DNA from: Phellopilus nigrolimitatus
Taxonomy: Eukaryota > Basidiomycota > Agaricomycetes > Hymenochaetales > Hymenochaetaceae
Assembly: GCA_021029095.1 (NCBI GenBank)
Contig: JAJOHG010000005.1
Location: 496,001 to 560,000 of the forward strand
Length of the DNA stretch: 64,000 bases
Direction of reading: 5' to 3'
Part shown: piece after piece, positions 10,709-23,772 of the stretch
Numbering within the stretch: the stretch's first letter is position 1
Layout of the letters: each line of letters begins with the position of its first letter
The notes under the pieces: generated by a model
The model's database searches: none
What the model saw: only the letters and a program-made list of their open reading frames with translations
Told to the model about the DNA's origin: nothing
Made by a program: the position numbers and the translations under genes

Positions 10709-12467
10709 ATGCACTTGCACTTGCTCCCTGTCTCTCTCGTCGCCCTCTGTGCGTCGGCTGCGTCGGCCCGCGCACACTGGTCTCTGGCCGAGGACCTCTA
10801 CGCGTTTCCCAAGTATCGCGTCACGTTTCTGAATGGTCTTCCTGTTCTGAACGACACCGCGGAGAGATGGCTCAAGGTCGGACTCAAGGGCGGAGAACCG
10901 GAGTTTCTGGACCAGTCGTGGCATGAACCTAGCCAGGAATCGTCTGAGAGGCTCAAGGGCATTGAAAGTGGCGATGGGGACGGGGAAAGTGTAAGAAAAA
11001 TACCGCGGTGTAATAAATCGTATTATGTTGACGTTAATAAGTAGTCAGAAGCCCCAGAAGACACCAGTCGTGCTCATCAGTCGCCTCGCTATCAATTGCA
11101 GCGCTTGAAGATGGCAGGGAAAAACTCTTACTTATGCATGATTCCTCCGCCTATTGAGAGTCATACAAAACCAATTGAAGAGCCTCAGATAGAAGGGAAC
11201 CCAGCTCAGAGTTGGAGTCTGCTGCAACCCCTGTCGAGCTCCTGCATATACGTACGACTTCCCTGCTTCTATCGCCCAATCTCCGTGTCCTCATCATCTT
11301 CGTCTCACAGCATAGGCAAGGGTGGTTCACTTATGCATACTGCCATAATAATCAAGTTCGACAATTCCGGGAAATAGCGCATTCCCATCCACACCATCCA
11401 GGTGCGTCGTCTATTATTTCTAACGACTTCTATTATCTGAATCATCTGGCGTAGGATATCTTCCAGAAGAAGACCCTGAAGTTCGTCACTGAAATGAGTT
11501 TATATGATGAAATTTAATTTTTCTTCTGCAGTGGGAAGCATACACACTTGGACAGGCGGCTACCATACCTAGCGAAGGCCACGAGTTGACCAGCGCACAG
11601 CAGGCCGCGTTGACAAATAATGTCGACATTGTGAAGACAGCTGGTCATCGATATCTCACTCAGAAATGGGGGGACGGGACTACTTGTGACAAGACGGGAA
11701 GGCCCCGAGAAATCGAGGTCCAGGTACGCGCAGGCGCTTCCTTATTTTCATTTCACAAAAGGCATTACATCACTTACACATAACCCCCTCACGAAATACA
11801 GTTCCACTGTTCGCAAGCAATGACGGACTCCATTCTGTATGTGAAGGAGACCTCGACCTGCCATTACATCATGGTCATCCACACACCTCGTTTGTGCGCC
11901 GAGCCCGGCTTCAAAACGAGGCTCGAGCAGCGTGACGAGGCCTTCATTCGCTGCCGGGAGGTCGTGGCCTCGGAAGAGGCCGCCGCAGCGATCGACAAGA
12001 CGCTGCCAGAGGCAGCGTACCCCTTCAAGCGGCCGGCGCGCCAACCCGTCCTCGACGTCCCAGCACCGCCCGCCACCAACACGCACGACAGCGTGCGTGC
12101 AGGGATCGACGAGAAGACAGCCGAGTTGGTCAGGCGCGCGGTCGAGGCGCTCTTCGGCGGCGGCGGGGGAGCGGGAGCGCAGGTGCGCGATGGCGCGGAC
12201 GGCATGCACGTCGTCGCCGGGGACGAGGGCGACGTGATCATCGAGTTCGTGGATGCAGGAGACGCGGGCGAGACGCTGGATAAACTCGAGGAGCGGCTTG
12301 AGGAACTCCTGAAGGGTGCCAATGGGAAGCTGGAGCTTGTAGAAGACGCCCTCCGTGCAGCCGGGTACGAGGTGTCTTCCGGCTCGCAAAAAGGCACAGA
12401 CGGAGACGCGGAGCAGAAGCGTAAGAAGGACGGCAGCAAGGGAGACTCGCGACACGAAGAGCTGTAG
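10709..12467 (+). CDS. YOS9: ER lectin OS-9/YOS9 (MRH domain)
   Basis: ER-luminal lectin that delivers misfolded glycoproteins to the HRD1 ERAD ligase. The ATG at 10709 starts a signal peptide (MHLHLLPVSLVALCASAASARA). Exon 1 ends at 10990, exon 2 starts at 11045. The mannose-6-phosphate-receptor-homology domain is visible: the cysteine-containing YLCMIPPP, the QGWFTYAYCHNNQVRQF block, PREIEVQFHCSQ, and KETSTCHYIMVIHTPRLC, which supplies the E and Y expected in the glycan-binding set. A long hydrophilic C-terminal region with Glu-rich helix (TLDKLEERLEELLKG) follows. The last four residues are HEEL, a likely variant of the HDEL ER-retrieval signal. Several introns; all junctions checked keep frame. 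Confidence 0.9.
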
Positions 12468-12831
12468 CCTGTAGACTGTAATCACCTGGCTCTTACTTGT
12501 ATTTCGCGCGCACAGTCATAACCAGAAATTACTTTTCGCTTTTATTGTCCGAGAACATGAATGTGTCGTCAGTGTTAGAATTACAACTTCTACATCCATA
12601 ACGACCGCAGGTATCGTATAATACTTTAGATTTCTCAGGTTTCGCAGCCTGTATATGCGTTGTAAATGCGGGAAGAACATGAATGAAGCGACGAAAAGGC
12701 CGTATACAGGATTGAGGAGACAACCGCACATGCTTATAAAGAAAATATGCACAATGAACACGACGGCGGATGAATCTAAACACACGAATAACTCATTAGT
12801 ATCGCCATATAGAACCGGGAGACCGCTGTCG

Positions 12832-15800
12832 CTAAAACAGCCGCTTTTTGGCCGGCTTCTCCTCGACGGGGACCTTGACATGCACATGGTCAGGCCGCGC
12901 GCCGTCGCGCGAGCACGAGGCGATGCTCTTGAGCCACTCGTCACCGTCGTCCTCCTCCTCTGGGTCGCAGCAGTGGTCCTGACAGTGCCCAGGCGGACTG
13001 TCGATCCCAGACGTGCTGAGGTTCGGGTCGCTGACGCCGACGCAACCACACAACAGGGCACTGCACTTTCCCTTCCCTTTCAGGAGATCCGTGAGCGTGC
13101 AGCGCGCCGTCGGCTCGACATGCATCATGCGCCGGATGGCGCTGCGCGTCTCCCGCGGGAGCAGGCGGAATATCGAGTCTGCGCCGCCCGTCTGCGTCGT
13201 TACAACGCTATCGGTGCGCTGGCGCGCGCGCAGCGGGGTAGACGAAGCCGCGATGGCCTCGTCGACAGTGGATGCCTTCGGCGTCGAGTCGTTGTCCCTC
13301 CTAGGAGCGCGTGATGCACGCGTCGGCGAGTCTTCCGTATGCGCGATAGGCGTGGATGTCGACCGCGGAGGTCGGCGCACTGCCCGGGGCGTCTCTGCGG
13401 AAGCCGGAAGCGTGGCGTCCGAGGGGACTTCGAGATTCATCGCACGCAGCACTGGCGACGTTGGTGCCGACTCTGTCGTGGTAGACGGACGAGCAAACTG
13501 CAGATCAGACGGATCCAGCTCTCGCGGGCTCTCTGACTGCGAAAGATCCTGGTTGGCGGCGAGCATCGCGGGAAGCGTCGCAATGGACCCGGTGGGATGG
13601 TGTCCCTGCGCGTCGAGGATCTCGTTTTTGTAGAGCGAGCGACCGTCCCCTCCGCTATTGCTACCATCTGAACCGTTTGACGGGACTGTAACAACCGTGC
13701 TGCAGTCGCTCGGTGCTAGCAAAGACGACGCGAAGGTATCGGAGGATGCAACACTCGAATCCACTTCGGCAGAGCTACCGCTAGCCGAGCGCGAAGTCCG
13801 ACGCAGAGAACCGTCCTTCCTTCCATCTTCAACTGTCAGCTCCTTTTGCTTCTTCGCTGGCTTGACACACAGATCAGGGTGCGCGTTGACGAAGTTGCGG
13901 AAGTTGGGATCTGTCTTAGGATCTGGGAGTTTCCACGGGAAGCGTCTGAGGATCATGCAGAGGAAAATCATCGCCACGCTCCAGACGTCCGTCTTGCGAG
14001 GGTCGTAGCTGTCATCACTGAGCACCTCAGGAGCGAGATAAGGATCTGAACCGACGATCCCGGTCGCCTTGACCTGTTGCTTCCCTGGGTAGTGGAATAC
14101 TGTCGCCGTTCCAAAGTCGATGAGCTTGACAACATTTCCCTCCGTCATAACGCAGTTATCGAGTTTGAGATCCCGGTGAGCGAGACCTATTGAGTGCAGG
14201 TACTCGACGCCGTCACATATCTGGCGGAAGACACAGTATATCTCAGGACGAGTCATCTTGCCCGACATGACTACGCTGAAAAGGTCAAATGGTGCGTACT
14301 CCATGACCTATAGTGATATGCAATGAGGAACTAGACAAGAATATGTACCCCACTGCATACTCACCTCGTAGTAATGACCGTGATCACTAACAATGTCTAC
14401 CGTCTCGATGATATTAGGATGATGAAGGGTGCTGCCGACACAGAACTCCGCGGTAACTTTCTTCTGATACTCCTTCTCAGTCTCACCAGTGCGCTTGGGA
14501 CGGAACTCTTTCACGGCGTAGATGCGCCCGCCGTTCTTTGTCGACGCTTTGATCAAACGCACGGTACCACCAGCTCCGGAACCCAGCATCCGACCCCACT
14601 TCCCGTACTTTTTCGTCAAGTGCGCCTGTGTTGCCTCCGATAGAGAAATGATCGCATTGTGCCCGTGGTGATCACTCGCGCTATGGCGATTGTTTGACGA
14701 TTGCAGCGCATGATGGAGATGATTAAGGCTGATCGTACTGCGACCTGAGCCAGAGGGCGAAGCGCGACCAGAGGATTCTTGGGGAGGAGTGTGCGTACTT
14801 CCACTCGCATCCGTACCAGACGAGCGAGTTTTCTTCGCAGAAAGGGAACCGGATTTAGAAGTGCCTGGTCGACCTTTGCCATGTTTGACGACGTCGTGCG
14901 TCACAGGAACGTCGCTGTCTGCATCTTTATCCATCATCTTCTCCAATGACGACTTCTTCCCTTCATCCTTCCGAGAGAAGGCCGAGGCGACACGCGATTT
15001 GTGCTGACGATGCTCTCGAGGAGCAGGAGATGCAGGTACCGCTCCGTTCGGCGGACGAAGCGTCGAACGCCTGCCGTCGTGAATCTCCGTATTCGAGAAG
15101 CCGGGCCCACGCAGCTGGTTGAGGGGCGTCTCGTGCAACTCAGCTGGCGTATGGATCGTCGTGCCGCCCTTTGAACCAGTACTTGATGACGCGGAAGACG
15201 ACACAAGCCTGTTGTGCGGAGGACGATGGTGGTGGTAGTCGTGGTGATGGTGATGCGGGATATGGTGGTTCAGAAAGCGCTTGAGGTCGTGGAGCGGATT
15301 CGTGTGCTTCGCCTGTTTGACGGTGAGCGTAGCCGTTGAAGACGAAGACATGTCTGCCGTTGAGGTCGCAGCGGATGGCTCGGCCGGGGAGGACGGACCG
15401 GCAGAAGGGGTGAATGGAGAGTGGAAACCAAAGAGACTGCGCCGGCGGATCGGACGAGCGAACCGTGTGGGGCTGGTCGACGGCTGCTCGGCGGGGGTGA
15501 GGGTAGAGGAAGTGGAGGAGTCGGGCAAGGCGGGAGGCGAGGGCGGGAGTGAGATGGAAAGGTTTCTTGGATGTGAGAAGGGAGAAGATGGGACCTTGAG
15601 AATTTAAAAGGCCAAGACGGCAAAGTGAAGAGCGGAACAAATGACACATTTGCAATGACGGAATACCGTATCAGGACAGAACGAATAAGAAACTGGGAGA
15701 TATCCACGGAGAAAGACGGCACAAGGCAGCCGGACTTACCTGCTCCTGCTCCTGGTTTTCAGTCTCAGACGACCGACCAGTATCGTCCACCTCGGGCACA

Positions 15801-16105
15801 GCAAGCAGACCCGACTGGTTAGATCTGGACTGGGATACCGCGCTGTCCGTCGGCGAGGACTCCCGCGAAGGCAATTGAGACATGGACGATTGGGAATGAG
15901 CGTCGTCCGTCGTGGGCGGACTGGGCCGCTGGCCAGAAACTGTGGAGAGCTTGCGGCCCGAGGCTGTGACGATGTGCAAGCGGTCGCAGGAACTGGAAGG
16001 GTCTGCGTCGGTGTCTGGCGATGACAAGCCGGCTGAGACAGGCGGGGAAGATGATTGGGCGGGGAAGGCGAACGCCACGGCCTCCATGGGATTGGCGGAG
16101 AGCAT
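12832..16105 (-). CDS. HAL4/SAT4-like fungal Ser/Thr protein kinase
   Basis: Predicted kinase of the fungal HAL4/HAL5/NPR1-like group, which in yeast regulates plasma-membrane transporters. Three exons: 16105-15740 ([17 protein letters not shown], Ser/Pro-rich), about 15594-14366, and about 14306-12832. A long disordered N-terminal part includes a His-rich run ([14 protein letters not shown]). Kinase motifs: [14 protein letters not shown] (P-loop), YAVKEF (VAIK lysine), [10 protein letters not shown] (catalytic loop), [10 protein letters not shown] (DFG), [11 protein letters not shown] (APE). A roughly 180-residue low-complexity insertion separates the conserved FPWKLP region from the final [20 protein letters not shown] segment. 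The tail contains a Cys-rich patch ([17 protein letters not shown]). The stop is TAG at 12834-12832. Start choice among upstream in-frame codons is uncertain. Confidence 0.85.
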
Positions 16106-18645
16106 GGCGTCGGCGGGCGGGTCGCGCTTGGCGCTGCGGCGGGCAGCGACGTCGAGCTTGGAGATGATGGCAAGGAGACGAGGGAGAGAGGAGACGGGAG
16201 GAAGTGGGAAACCTATCCGATAAATATCAAATACCAACCGGGTGCCACCTCCGCTCGGCATCGGCTCTCGGCTTTCATCTTTCTGCGCCCTCATTCGTTC
16301 CCTTTTCGGCCGGCATCGGCATCGGCCTAGCATCCCGGGGCCCGGGTCACCGGCACTCGGCTCGCCCGCAGAGCCCCCTCCTCTCCAAGTGGACTTGCTG
16401 GCGTCACACACATCGCCACAGTACACTGCCGTTGGCGCTGCTGCCGCTTCATCACCTCCGCGCATATCGCGTCTGTTCCCTTTGTTCACATATTCGGTTG
16501 CGCCCGCCTGCCCCCAAGGCAGGGTATGCATTTTCGAGTTCTTTCACGGTTCACCCCGTTCCTTCGTTCCCCATGACGCACCTCTCCTCCCGCCTTGCTG
16601 GCCACCCGGAAACAAGCCTGATCTCCTCAAGCTCCGAGCATCTCCTTTCTTGCCTCTTCCGCGTCCCCTCACCTCTCCATCCATATGATCCTCCTTTTAT
16701 GGTTACTCTCTAACCATATACTGCGCCACGATACCGTCCAATGGTGCTCCTGTTTGATCCTTCCTGCCTCTCTCGCTCTGCATTTCCTGCGCTCATCGCA
16801 CCCGACTTGTACTCATCCATCTCCTCAATTCAATCGGGCTCGCAGCTTTTCTCTCTTCATCCTCGTATCATCTCCATCATGAAGGCACCCCGTCATCGCT
16901 GCTCAGTCCATCCCGCAAATTGCCCTCCTCTTTGAGAAGCTCTTCTGAGCCGAAGCGCGCTGGCAAGTTCGGCACGCCCTTCCTTGCTGACTAACGTGCA
17001 ACTCCTGCACTATCTTGGCGTGCGGCAACCAATCGGGATGTATCATTTCCCCGTACGCCCAATGATCATATTTATACCACACCCGCGGGCGACCTTCTTT
17101 CGATGGGCCACCTCGTTCGACGTCGATTGGGGGCGTGTTAGACTCGACTGGACTCCTTGTTTGCCCCGCTCGTGCGCTGCTCTGAAGCCCTTTGCGTTCG
17201 CATCGCCAGGCAAAGAACAGGGGCACGATGTAGACAATATGTGTAATTAGCACTTTGCTCATCACCGTCCAGTTATGCAGATCAATTTTCCTTCCTCGGA
17301 GGACGGATGGCGGCGGGCCTGCGGGCTGCGTTGCGCAATCGCGTCAACAGCAATAAGGGCGCAGAGGACGACTCACAGGCCATGAGTAATTCTGTCGCGT
17401 CCCGAAAATAGACGGGCTCTCGGCTGGCTGTTGTTGCGGTAAGCTCGGCACTTCGGAACGGCCGGGCTGTATACCGGCTAAGTTTCCCAAATGGAGGCCG
17501 AGCAATGTTAATCCACCAGCATCGGGCGGTCTTATAATTAACCCGAACACTTGGCGGCGCGCCTTGTTTTGGTGTGCACAGTGACGCCATCGTTCCTGTC
17601 AGTTGACGGTTTGTTTATTCTATTTATGATTTTATTTTATTTTATTTTTTACATGTCACACACCCTCTTTTCCGGGTATTTTGTTTCGGCCTCTTTTCAT
17701 GTTTTGTTTTCCCCCCCTCCCGTCTTCTCTTTTTTTCTTTGTATCTTTGAGCCGTCGCGAGGACATTTGTCAGCCAGCATGCGGGGGCCGAGAAGCTGCT
17801 CGCTGGGACGCAAATCAGACGCGCCGGCTGGATCATTCGCCCGCAATTCCCGACCCCGCCGGCTAGCGTACGCGAGCATCCCCAGTCCTTATCACGTACG
17901 TACGTACGTACGCGCGTACGCGCGTACGTACTTACGACACGGCGCGCCACCCACAGCCAAGCTCACCAAGCCTGCAAAACAGAGCCTGGCGTCGAGGCCG
18001 CCGTCCATATGCATATAGTCTAAATGTCTCTTGGCAAACGCTGTTCGCGATCGTCAGACACGTCAGCCTTTTCGCAAAGCAAGTGTGTGCAGCGCGAGCC
18101 GAGAGGCATCGGTCCAGCCAGGCGCGTGTTTTGATTACAAACTTATTCGTGACGCCGCCCGCCACGTTGCCCCCCCTGCATGTGGCAGCATCACCACACC
18201 GCAGGACCCCCGTTGCAGCAAACGGCGCTGGGTTTCGTACTTGGGAATGGAGCAATCAAACATCGATATCCCGCTCGGCCGAAAAGTATGGCGTGCCATG
18301 TGCCATATGGCATGCGTGTCAAGCGCAAATCACTCGATTTTTCGCTCGCGGATCGCTGTAAATTTCTTGGCGCACCGAGAACGCCTTGTCTTCCCGCAAG
18401 ACAACGGAAACTACAAAGGGCTACGCGAGTGCGCAACGCGCAACACATTGGGCACCCCTGTCTGTCATTCACTATAACACGTACATGAGCCACACTCTGC
18501 TCCTACGGTACCGCTCCGCGTTCCCCGATACACCGACGTCTTCTGCATCAGTACCGTCCTAGCCGACTCCAAAAGATAAGATACCACTAGACCAAGCCAC
18601 ATGCATCCTACATCATGTGCCCCAATGCGCGACTGATTGCGGTCA
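16106..18645. other. Long intergenic region upstream of the kinase gene
   Basis: About 2.5 kb between the kinase start and the PRP28 stop, both on the minus strand. Pyrimidine-rich stretches occur near 16560-16880 and a T-rich run near 17630-17740. ORFs here (e.g. 16204-16713 plus) show no motifs and look random. The only structured element is the ACGT repeat listed separately. It probably holds the kinase promoter and 5' UTR. Confidence 0.4.
17894..17936. repeat. ACGT/CGCG alternating simple repeat
   Basis: A 43-nt self-complementary tract made of CGTA and CGCG tetranucleotides, able to fold on itself and of strictly alternating purine-pyrimidine type over most of its length. It lies in the kinase upstream region. 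Confidence 0.85.
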
Positions 18646-21553
18646 TCAGCCCTGGTCGTCTGCATCGCGCTTGCGCTTCATCTCGCGCGAAACCCGCGCC
18701 TGGGCTGACTCGTGCTTCGCGAGCTCGGCGGGCACCTTGGACACCGGGCTTTTGGAGATTTCTGAAAGGGGGCGCGTTAAGCAGTCAGCCATCACTCCAT
18801 TTCTTCCTTTCTGAAACAAGAGCTGATGCGTACCTTGCCTGAGATCATACCTAGATTTTTGTTAGAGAAATACAGTGTTTGTTAGGGTTTTGTAGGTATG
18901 AGCCAGAAACAAAAGCCAATCAAGCACGTACATGACTTCGTCATCATCATTGGAAAGGAAAGTGATGGCCGTGCCCAGTTTACCCGCTCGTCCAGTACGA
19001 CCTGAAAATAACCGGTATTAAGATTTATCCGGGTTTTTTTTGAAATAAAAAGATAGCGAGAAATGTCCGATACATACCGATACGATGAACATACGCCTCG
19101 ATCGTGTTTGCCATCTGGTAATTGATGACAAGACTGACATCCTGCACGTCGATACCGCGTCCCGCGAGATCCGTGGCGACCAGCACGTCTGCCTCACCGT
19201 TCCGCAGGGACTGTAGCGCGGCCTCACGCTGCTCTTGATTCTTGCCGGAGTGTAATGTCGTCCCACGCCACTGATTCAGATTTAAGTTTCAGCAGGAGAA
19301 AGCAAATATGAAAAGAAAAAAGAGACGAACTCCAGAACGCTGAACGTCTTTGCAAACCATGTCCGCGGTCTTCTTCTGGTTGACGAAAACGATGATCGGC
19401 GCCGCGAAGCCCCCGTTATTAAGAATGTCGATCATACGCTGCCTAAATGAAAAGAAGAGTTAGCAAGAGGAATCAACATCTATTGTTTGTACTTGCTTCT
19501 TCTTTTCGTCTCCGTTAACGAACTCGACACGCTGTTCGACGGTATCGACAGCCCGTCCAGCCTCACCGATCGTGACTATTGCGGGTTTTCTGAGGTATTT
19601 CCGTGTCAAGCGTTCAACGGCTGGCGGCATCGTCGCGGAGAACAACGTCGTTACACGCGTGCGGCCCTTGCGTATCATTTCGCCGTCAACGTCCATTTGC
19701 ATGCCCTCGTCCTCGCCCTTCAGCATGTCGGATGGGAGCTTGTCGAGTATGAATGTGAGGTCCACCTCGAAACCCAGATTCACCATACGGTCCGCCTCGT
19801 CCATGACGATGTACGTGCATTGCGAGAGCACGATGACATGCCGTTCAATAACATCCTTCAGACGTCCTGGGGTGGCAATGATAATTTCGGCACCTTCGCG
19901 CAGGTTGAATTGTTGCTCTTCTACGGCACGCTAAACCCGCGGAAACATAAATACGTCGGTCAGCATAGGTAAAAAGACCACAATTGCAAACGAAATAAGA
20001 ACTCACTCCACCAACGATCGAAACACATTTGAAACCCAACGGCGTAGCAAATTTGCGCGTTTCAGACTCAATCTGCTGCGCAAGTTCACGCGTTGGAGCC
20101 ATAATTAGCGCATACGGACCCAAATGCCGATTCTCATCCGTGAAGAGCGGTAAATGTGATATATAGGTGAGCATCGGTATAACGAAGGCAGCCGTCTTAC
20201 CCGAACCTTGTTTTGAATAAATGTTAAGCTCCAGGTATTCATCGGCGAAAATGCTGACTGACCTGTCTCCGCGATACCGATGAGATCGCGGTTTTGCAAT
20301 CCAATAGGTATCGCTTGGCGCTGGATCGGAGAAGGGTCCTTGTATCCAATCTTGTCAATGGCATCCAATATTGTTTGAGGGATAGTTGATTCTGTCCATG
20401 ACCTGAGAGGATGCGGAATTTGACTACCTGCATGAGACAATTTGAGTATCCGCCGTTTGGTTTGATAAGGCAAAAATCCGAACCCCTGGCAGATATACTG
20501 AAATCTTCTCTGAAGATTCGCCAGTCTCTGTCTTTCATCTCGGACAAAGGCTTCTCGGTCCAGTGCCTCTCGTCTATTCCAGACTTCGCCGCCTTTCTCC
20601 TCTCCATAGCATCGGAGAATTTCGTTTCGCCGCCACCTGAGCCCCTCCTTACTCCCCCGCCATCATCCATCCCTGCCAGGTGACCCCGTCCAAACATCAC
20701 CTGAGCGCCCTGTCTGTTAGCGCCCACGGCCGTCGGCGAGTCCTCCGCGAGCGTGTCATCCTGCGCGTCCCAGTCGAACACGAATTTGCGGTCGTTCATC
20801 TTGCGTATCTTGCGCTTCTTCTTGTCGACACCAAGGTAGCGGGAACGGATCGCGCTCAGGGCCTCGTCGTTCATCTGCGGCACGAAGTTGGAGGAGGCCT
20901 CCGCTAGCACGGAGGAACCATTCAAAGCGGGCGGAAGCATAGAGGACGACGACGGCGCAGACGAAGCAGAGTGGGATGCTGGCCCGGTTGGCGTTCCCTT
21001 CCCCCGGTCTGCTCGGGGGCCTGTGGGTACATTATGGAGACCTGAGGAAGGTGGGGGAGGGGGCGGCGCTCGGTCGCGGTCGCGGTCGTCTTTTCGGCCG
21101 CCGCGCTGGTCCCGTCTTCCAGATCTCCCGTCCCTATCCCTGTCCCTATCCTGGTAGCGGTCGTCATCTGCAAAGTATATAGACAACACGGTCACTACAC
21201 GCGCTGAAAAGAGATGAGATGATGGTTCACTGACATCGACTGCCTCTGCCATACCTGCTTCCGTCGTCTCGCGCCCTCTCCTTGAAACGTAAAGCCTCTG
21301 CCTCTCGTTCGAACACCTCACGGTCCTGTTTTTGTGAGTCTTCCTTTTCCTTCTGCTCCCGTATTTCCTGTGCACGCTTCGCAATGGCGAGCTTTGCACG
21401 TTCCTCCTTAGAGAGAAACTTGGGCTGTAATAATGAGTCAGTATTAGACTGCGCTTCATGGAATGTAGAAGTAGATACCTTCGAAGCTGCTTCCTTCTCT
21501 GCGCGCTGTTTCTCGAGTAGAGACTCAATGGAGAGAGGCTCTAATTTGCTCAT
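18646..21553 (-). CDS. PRP28: Pre-mRNA splicing DEAD-box RNA helicase Prp28
   Basis: U5 snRNP helicase that helps exchange U1 for U6 at the 5' splice site. The N terminus [19 protein letters not shown] with [18 protein letters not shown] is typical of PRP28. It is followed by an RD/RS-like tract ([21 protein letters not shown]), a poly-Pro stretch, and the conserved [19 protein letters not shown] and [19 protein letters not shown]. Helicase motifs: Q-motif region [49 protein letters not shown] (DEAD); [32 protein letters not shown]. It ends [13 protein letters not shown] before TGA at 18648-18646. About ten short introns. The start is 179 nt from the divergent transporter gene. Confidence 0.93.
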
Positions 21554-21732
21554 ATTGCTCGTTGTGCAAGCTGGTTGCTTGACTGGAGTTTGGAAGACGC
21601 TCTACGGAGAGGACAATCGAAACAGGAAAGTGCTTGCGTCATCACCGCGCGCGGCCGCTCTCGCGCTCTGGATGGTCACCTCCACGACCAACGAGCGTGC
21701 ACATCCGTGCACCTCTCTTCCATCTTACCAAC

Positions 21733-23451
21733 ATGTCGACCACGAAAGACACGAGCTCATTCGTGCTGCGCGTCCAACTCGCCCTCACTTGTGTCTCGAT
21801 TGCAGCCAATGCGTCCGTGCCAGCTCTATCACCGTGAGCTCAACAGGCTGACTGACGTCCATAACTATGCAGACTATGTGCGGGCGGTATCTTCACCTTC
21901 CCGCTGCTCTCGCCCGCCCTAGCGGAGCATCTTAAACTCACTCAGCCGCAGCTTACCACCATCGCCCTCGCGTAGGTGGATACTCTATTTCGTTATCGTA
22001 TCTCGTGTGCTAAATGCACGCGACAGTGGTATGGTCGGCCAGTACCCCTTTGCAGCGCTCGTAGGCAAGGCTATTGACAAATATGGCCCATGGTCGTGCT
22101 CCCTGGCATCTTCCGCTCTTTTCTCGCTGGGTTTCGGTTTATTCGCACTCGAGACCGCCAGAACGCCAGACGATATTACCGCTCCATCCCGATCTTCGTT
22201 CGAGCGGCTCGCCTTGTTCTTCTTCCTGGCTGGCCTAGGGACAGTCACTTCGTACGTAACTGCACATGCAGATCCTTTCATGAGCGGATTCTGACGATTA
22301 GATAGTTACTTCTCTTCTCTCTTTGCCGCATCGAAGAACTTCCCGGAATACATCGGCATTGCATCCGGCTCGAGCATGGCTCTCTTTGGACTGTCGCCGC
22401 TGTTTCTCTCCGTGATTGCTTCGACATTCTTCACCTCCGAGGAATCTGGTCTCAATGTCACTCAATTTGTCGCGTTTATGGCTATCTTAGCCGGCGTCGT
22501 GCACATTATTGGAGCTATTAATTTGAGAACGCCTTCTCTCACTGTAGGGGGAGCCAGTAAATTTAATAAACTCAAGTGACGAAGAGAGCTCTGAGTGGCA
22601 GAGCTCGGATGAAAGAACGCCTCTTATCGCGCCAAAGGGCCAGACAGGCACGCAAGCGACTGTAATCCCGGTTGAGCACGACCAGACTGTATTCGACTTG
22701 CTTAAGGATCCGTACTTTTGGCTTCTGGGAGGGCGATACTTGTCTGTCTCGGTTCTGTAAGGCCACTCTTCAACTCTCTGAATACATGATACTGATATTT
22801 TATTTTATTTAGTGCGAGATGGTCATCGGCAACATCGGCACAATCGTTTTGTCTCTCCCATCCTCGTCTCCTGTCCCTTCATATATTTCGACCTCATCTG
22901 CCGCGTCCGCCACCGCCGTACAAGTGCGTCTCCTTTCGCTCTCCAACACGCTCTCGCGGTTACTCGTTGGACCCCTCGCGGACTTCGTGTCGCCCGTCGC
23001 GTCGTACCTCCCTTCCGGATCGATCTATTTCGCGCGCAAGCACCGCATCAGCCGTATCGCGTTCCTCTCAGCCGCAAGCGCGCTGCTCGCACTGACGTAC
23101 AGCTGGATGGAGCTCTGCGTGCGGAGCCGGGAAGGGCTATGGGTCCTGAGCATTGGCACGGGCGTCGCGTACGGCGCGGTCTTCACCGCGCTCCCGGGAA
23201 TCGTCTCGGGCGTCTGGGGGCTCCCAAACCTCGGGCGCAACTTCGGTATCATCACGTACGCGCCCTTCCTCGGGACGCCTCTGTTTTCGTACCTCTACGC
23301 GTTCGTCACCGCTGCGCACACGAGCGAGTCGGAGGGCGTGTGCACGGGTGCGCGCTGCTGGCGTCTGACGTTTGGTATCTCTATCGCCGCTGCGACCACA
23401 AGCCTGCTCGTGAGCGTGGGCTTGTGGAAGAGGTGGAAGGGGCGGGTGTAA
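21733..23451 (+). CDS. Major facilitator transporter, MCH1-like (monocarboxylate-transporter-like)
   Basis: About 12-TM MFS protein of the MCH1/Nodulin-like group; the yeast homologue is vacuolar and its substrate is unknown. N terminus MSTTKDTSSFVLRVQLALTCV; then TLCAGGIFTFPLLSPALAEHL, GMVGQYPFAALVGKAIDKYGPW, an ASSALFSLGFGLFA helix, and SSLFAASKNFPEYIGIASGSSMALFG. A central hydrophilic loop with RTPLI follows. The second half has CEMVIGNIGTIVLSLP, LLSLSNTLSRLLVGPLADFV and LPNLGRNFGIITYAPFLG. The apparent frame change at 22540-22590 is solved by a 44-nt intron (GTAGGG..GAAGAG). By contrast DPYFWLLGG and ILVCLGSCEM are out of frame by one base at the GGG of 22731-22733; with one more G the sequence would be continuous. 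I treat this as a likely sequencing indel. Confidence 0.8.
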
Positions 23452-23772
23452 TCTCGGAATTATATACTTTTCTTGTGTAAGGGCTTGTAAGGGCTAGATG
23501 GTGCCAGTTATCTATTACATGCATCCTCATCTTTCTTTACTTGACCATCTATCGTGTACCATCTAATTTCTGCAGTTGTTTATAGGACATCTTAGCTTGT
23601 ACTAGTACCATTAGAGCCGTCCTCACTTATACAAAATGTCATTGCCTCATAGTGAATATCTATTTCTAGTTTTGATCCCTCTATAACAAAATTCAGCTCA
23701 CATCTATCACCATTTATTTGACGATGCAGCCCTGGTTGCTTTTAAGGACATTATCTTTGCGAGTGTCACGCT

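Noticed and set aside
16204..16713. 169-codon plus-strand ORF upstream of the kinase gene
   Set aside because: Overlaps the kinase 5' end on the other strand, no domain, pyrimidine-driven Ser/Pro/Leu composition.
22540..22592. Apparent frame change in the transporter loop
   Set aside because: A 44-nt intron GTAGGG..GAAGAG joins the flanking frames without any indel.
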